Shown piece after piece: positions 54,682-54,714 of a DNA stretch of 54,714 nucleotides. The translations under genes and the position numbers were made by a program. Under the pieces are notes generated by a model, which was given only the letters and a program-made list of their open reading frames with translations, did no database searches and was not told where the DNA came from. The DNA is taken from NCBI GenBank assembly GCA_002354655.1, contig DELY01000032.1, forward strand, positions 7,994-62,707. Reading direction: 5' to 3'. Position 1 is the first letter of the stretch. The number at the start of each line of letters is the position of its first letter. The DNA comes from Pseudomonas sp. UBA2684. Its GTDB lineage: Bacteria > Pseudomonadota > Gammaproteobacteria > Pseudomonadales > Pseudomonadaceae.

Positions 54682-54714
54682 ATGCACTATATTGTTGGCG
54701 CTGATGGAAAATTG
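54682..54714 (+). CDS. possible start of a further gene, cut by the window end
   Basis: An ATG at 54682 opens a frame MHYIVGADGKL that runs to the window edge without a stop, 29 bases after the previous gene. The ribosome binding site is weak (GTTGG), and only 11 codons are visible. Confidence 0.3.
   Translation, partial: MHYIVGADGKL

Larger units (their letters stand above)
52971..54714. mobile_element. edge of a probable AT-rich genomic island
   Basis: From about 52971 to the window end the sequence is visibly AT-richer (for example TGATTTTTTTATTGG near 53031). It holds genes unlike their neighbours in codon use and begins inside a broken radical SAM gene. No integrase, transposase or attachment repeat is visible, because the other end lies outside the window. 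The 138 bases before the XRE gene carry no gene. Confidence 0.65.

Overview
The window looks like a chromosomal stretch of a high-GC gammaproteobacterium, almost certainly a Pseudomonas. The evidence is the gene content, the Pseudomonas-type REP palindromes between genes, and gene orders that I recall from P. aeruginosa PAO1: msrB-alaA-htpX-tpm-DEAD helicase-crotonase-class II DAHP synthase (around PA2827-PA2843), atuR-atuABCDEFGH-sbrR/sbrI-MocR regulator (around PA2885-PA2897), and plaF-etfA-etfB / ETF-QO-DUF1285 (around PA2949-PA2954). The synteny is from memory and was not searched. I see no rRNA, tRNA, CRISPR array or intact insertion sequence.

Layout. Positions 1-9968 carry housekeeping and stress genes: msrB, alaA with an SDR and a hypothetical gene, htpX, tpm, a binding-protein/Cache fusion, a DODA-type dioxygenase, deaD and a crotonase. 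Positions 10071-16223 carry a spermidine-synthase-like gene, a tightly overlapping four-gene unit (flavin monooxygenase, BASS-type transporter, SDR, TauE/SafE-type permease) and a class II DAHP synthase. Positions 16363-25483 carry a soluble CBS-domain histidine kinase with a double-receiver regulator, a probable sigma-54-driven ethanolamine ammonia-lyase operon led by a small membrane protein, two unknown lipoprotein/membrane genes, a CPBP protease-like gene and two paralogous solute-binding proteins.

Positions 25590-38206 are the complete acyclic terpene utilisation locus. AtuR is divergent from atuABCDEFGH, which encodes geranyl-CoA carboxylase (AtuC/AtuF), citronellyl-CoA dehydrogenase (AtuD), isohexenylglutaconyl-CoA hydratase (AtuE), two SDRs (AtuB, AtuG), an acyl-CoA synthetase (AtuH) and AtuA. 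Two mirror-image 17-bp sites lie between atuR and atuA. Six of the seven junctions inside the operon hold REP-like inverted repeats of several families.

Positions 38223-45764 run leftward: a VWA lipoprotein, an ECF sigma factor and an anti-sigma factor with ATGA overlaps (SbrI/SbrR type), a MocR regulator, and a binding protein-DUF4398-OmpA unit. Positions 45880-52123 carry a PlaF-like membrane-anchored hydrolase and the electron-transfer flavoprotein genes. Divergent etfBA and ETF-QO promoters flank a PsrA-type operator there, followed by DUF1285 and DUF4823 genes.

At about 52970 the character changes abruptly. A radical SAM gene is cut off just before its iron-sulfur cysteines, and the DNA becomes visibly AT-rich up to the window end. 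That stretch holds an XRE-family regulator, a long inverted repeat, two unfamiliar small genes and the start of a third. This is probably the edge of a genomic island.
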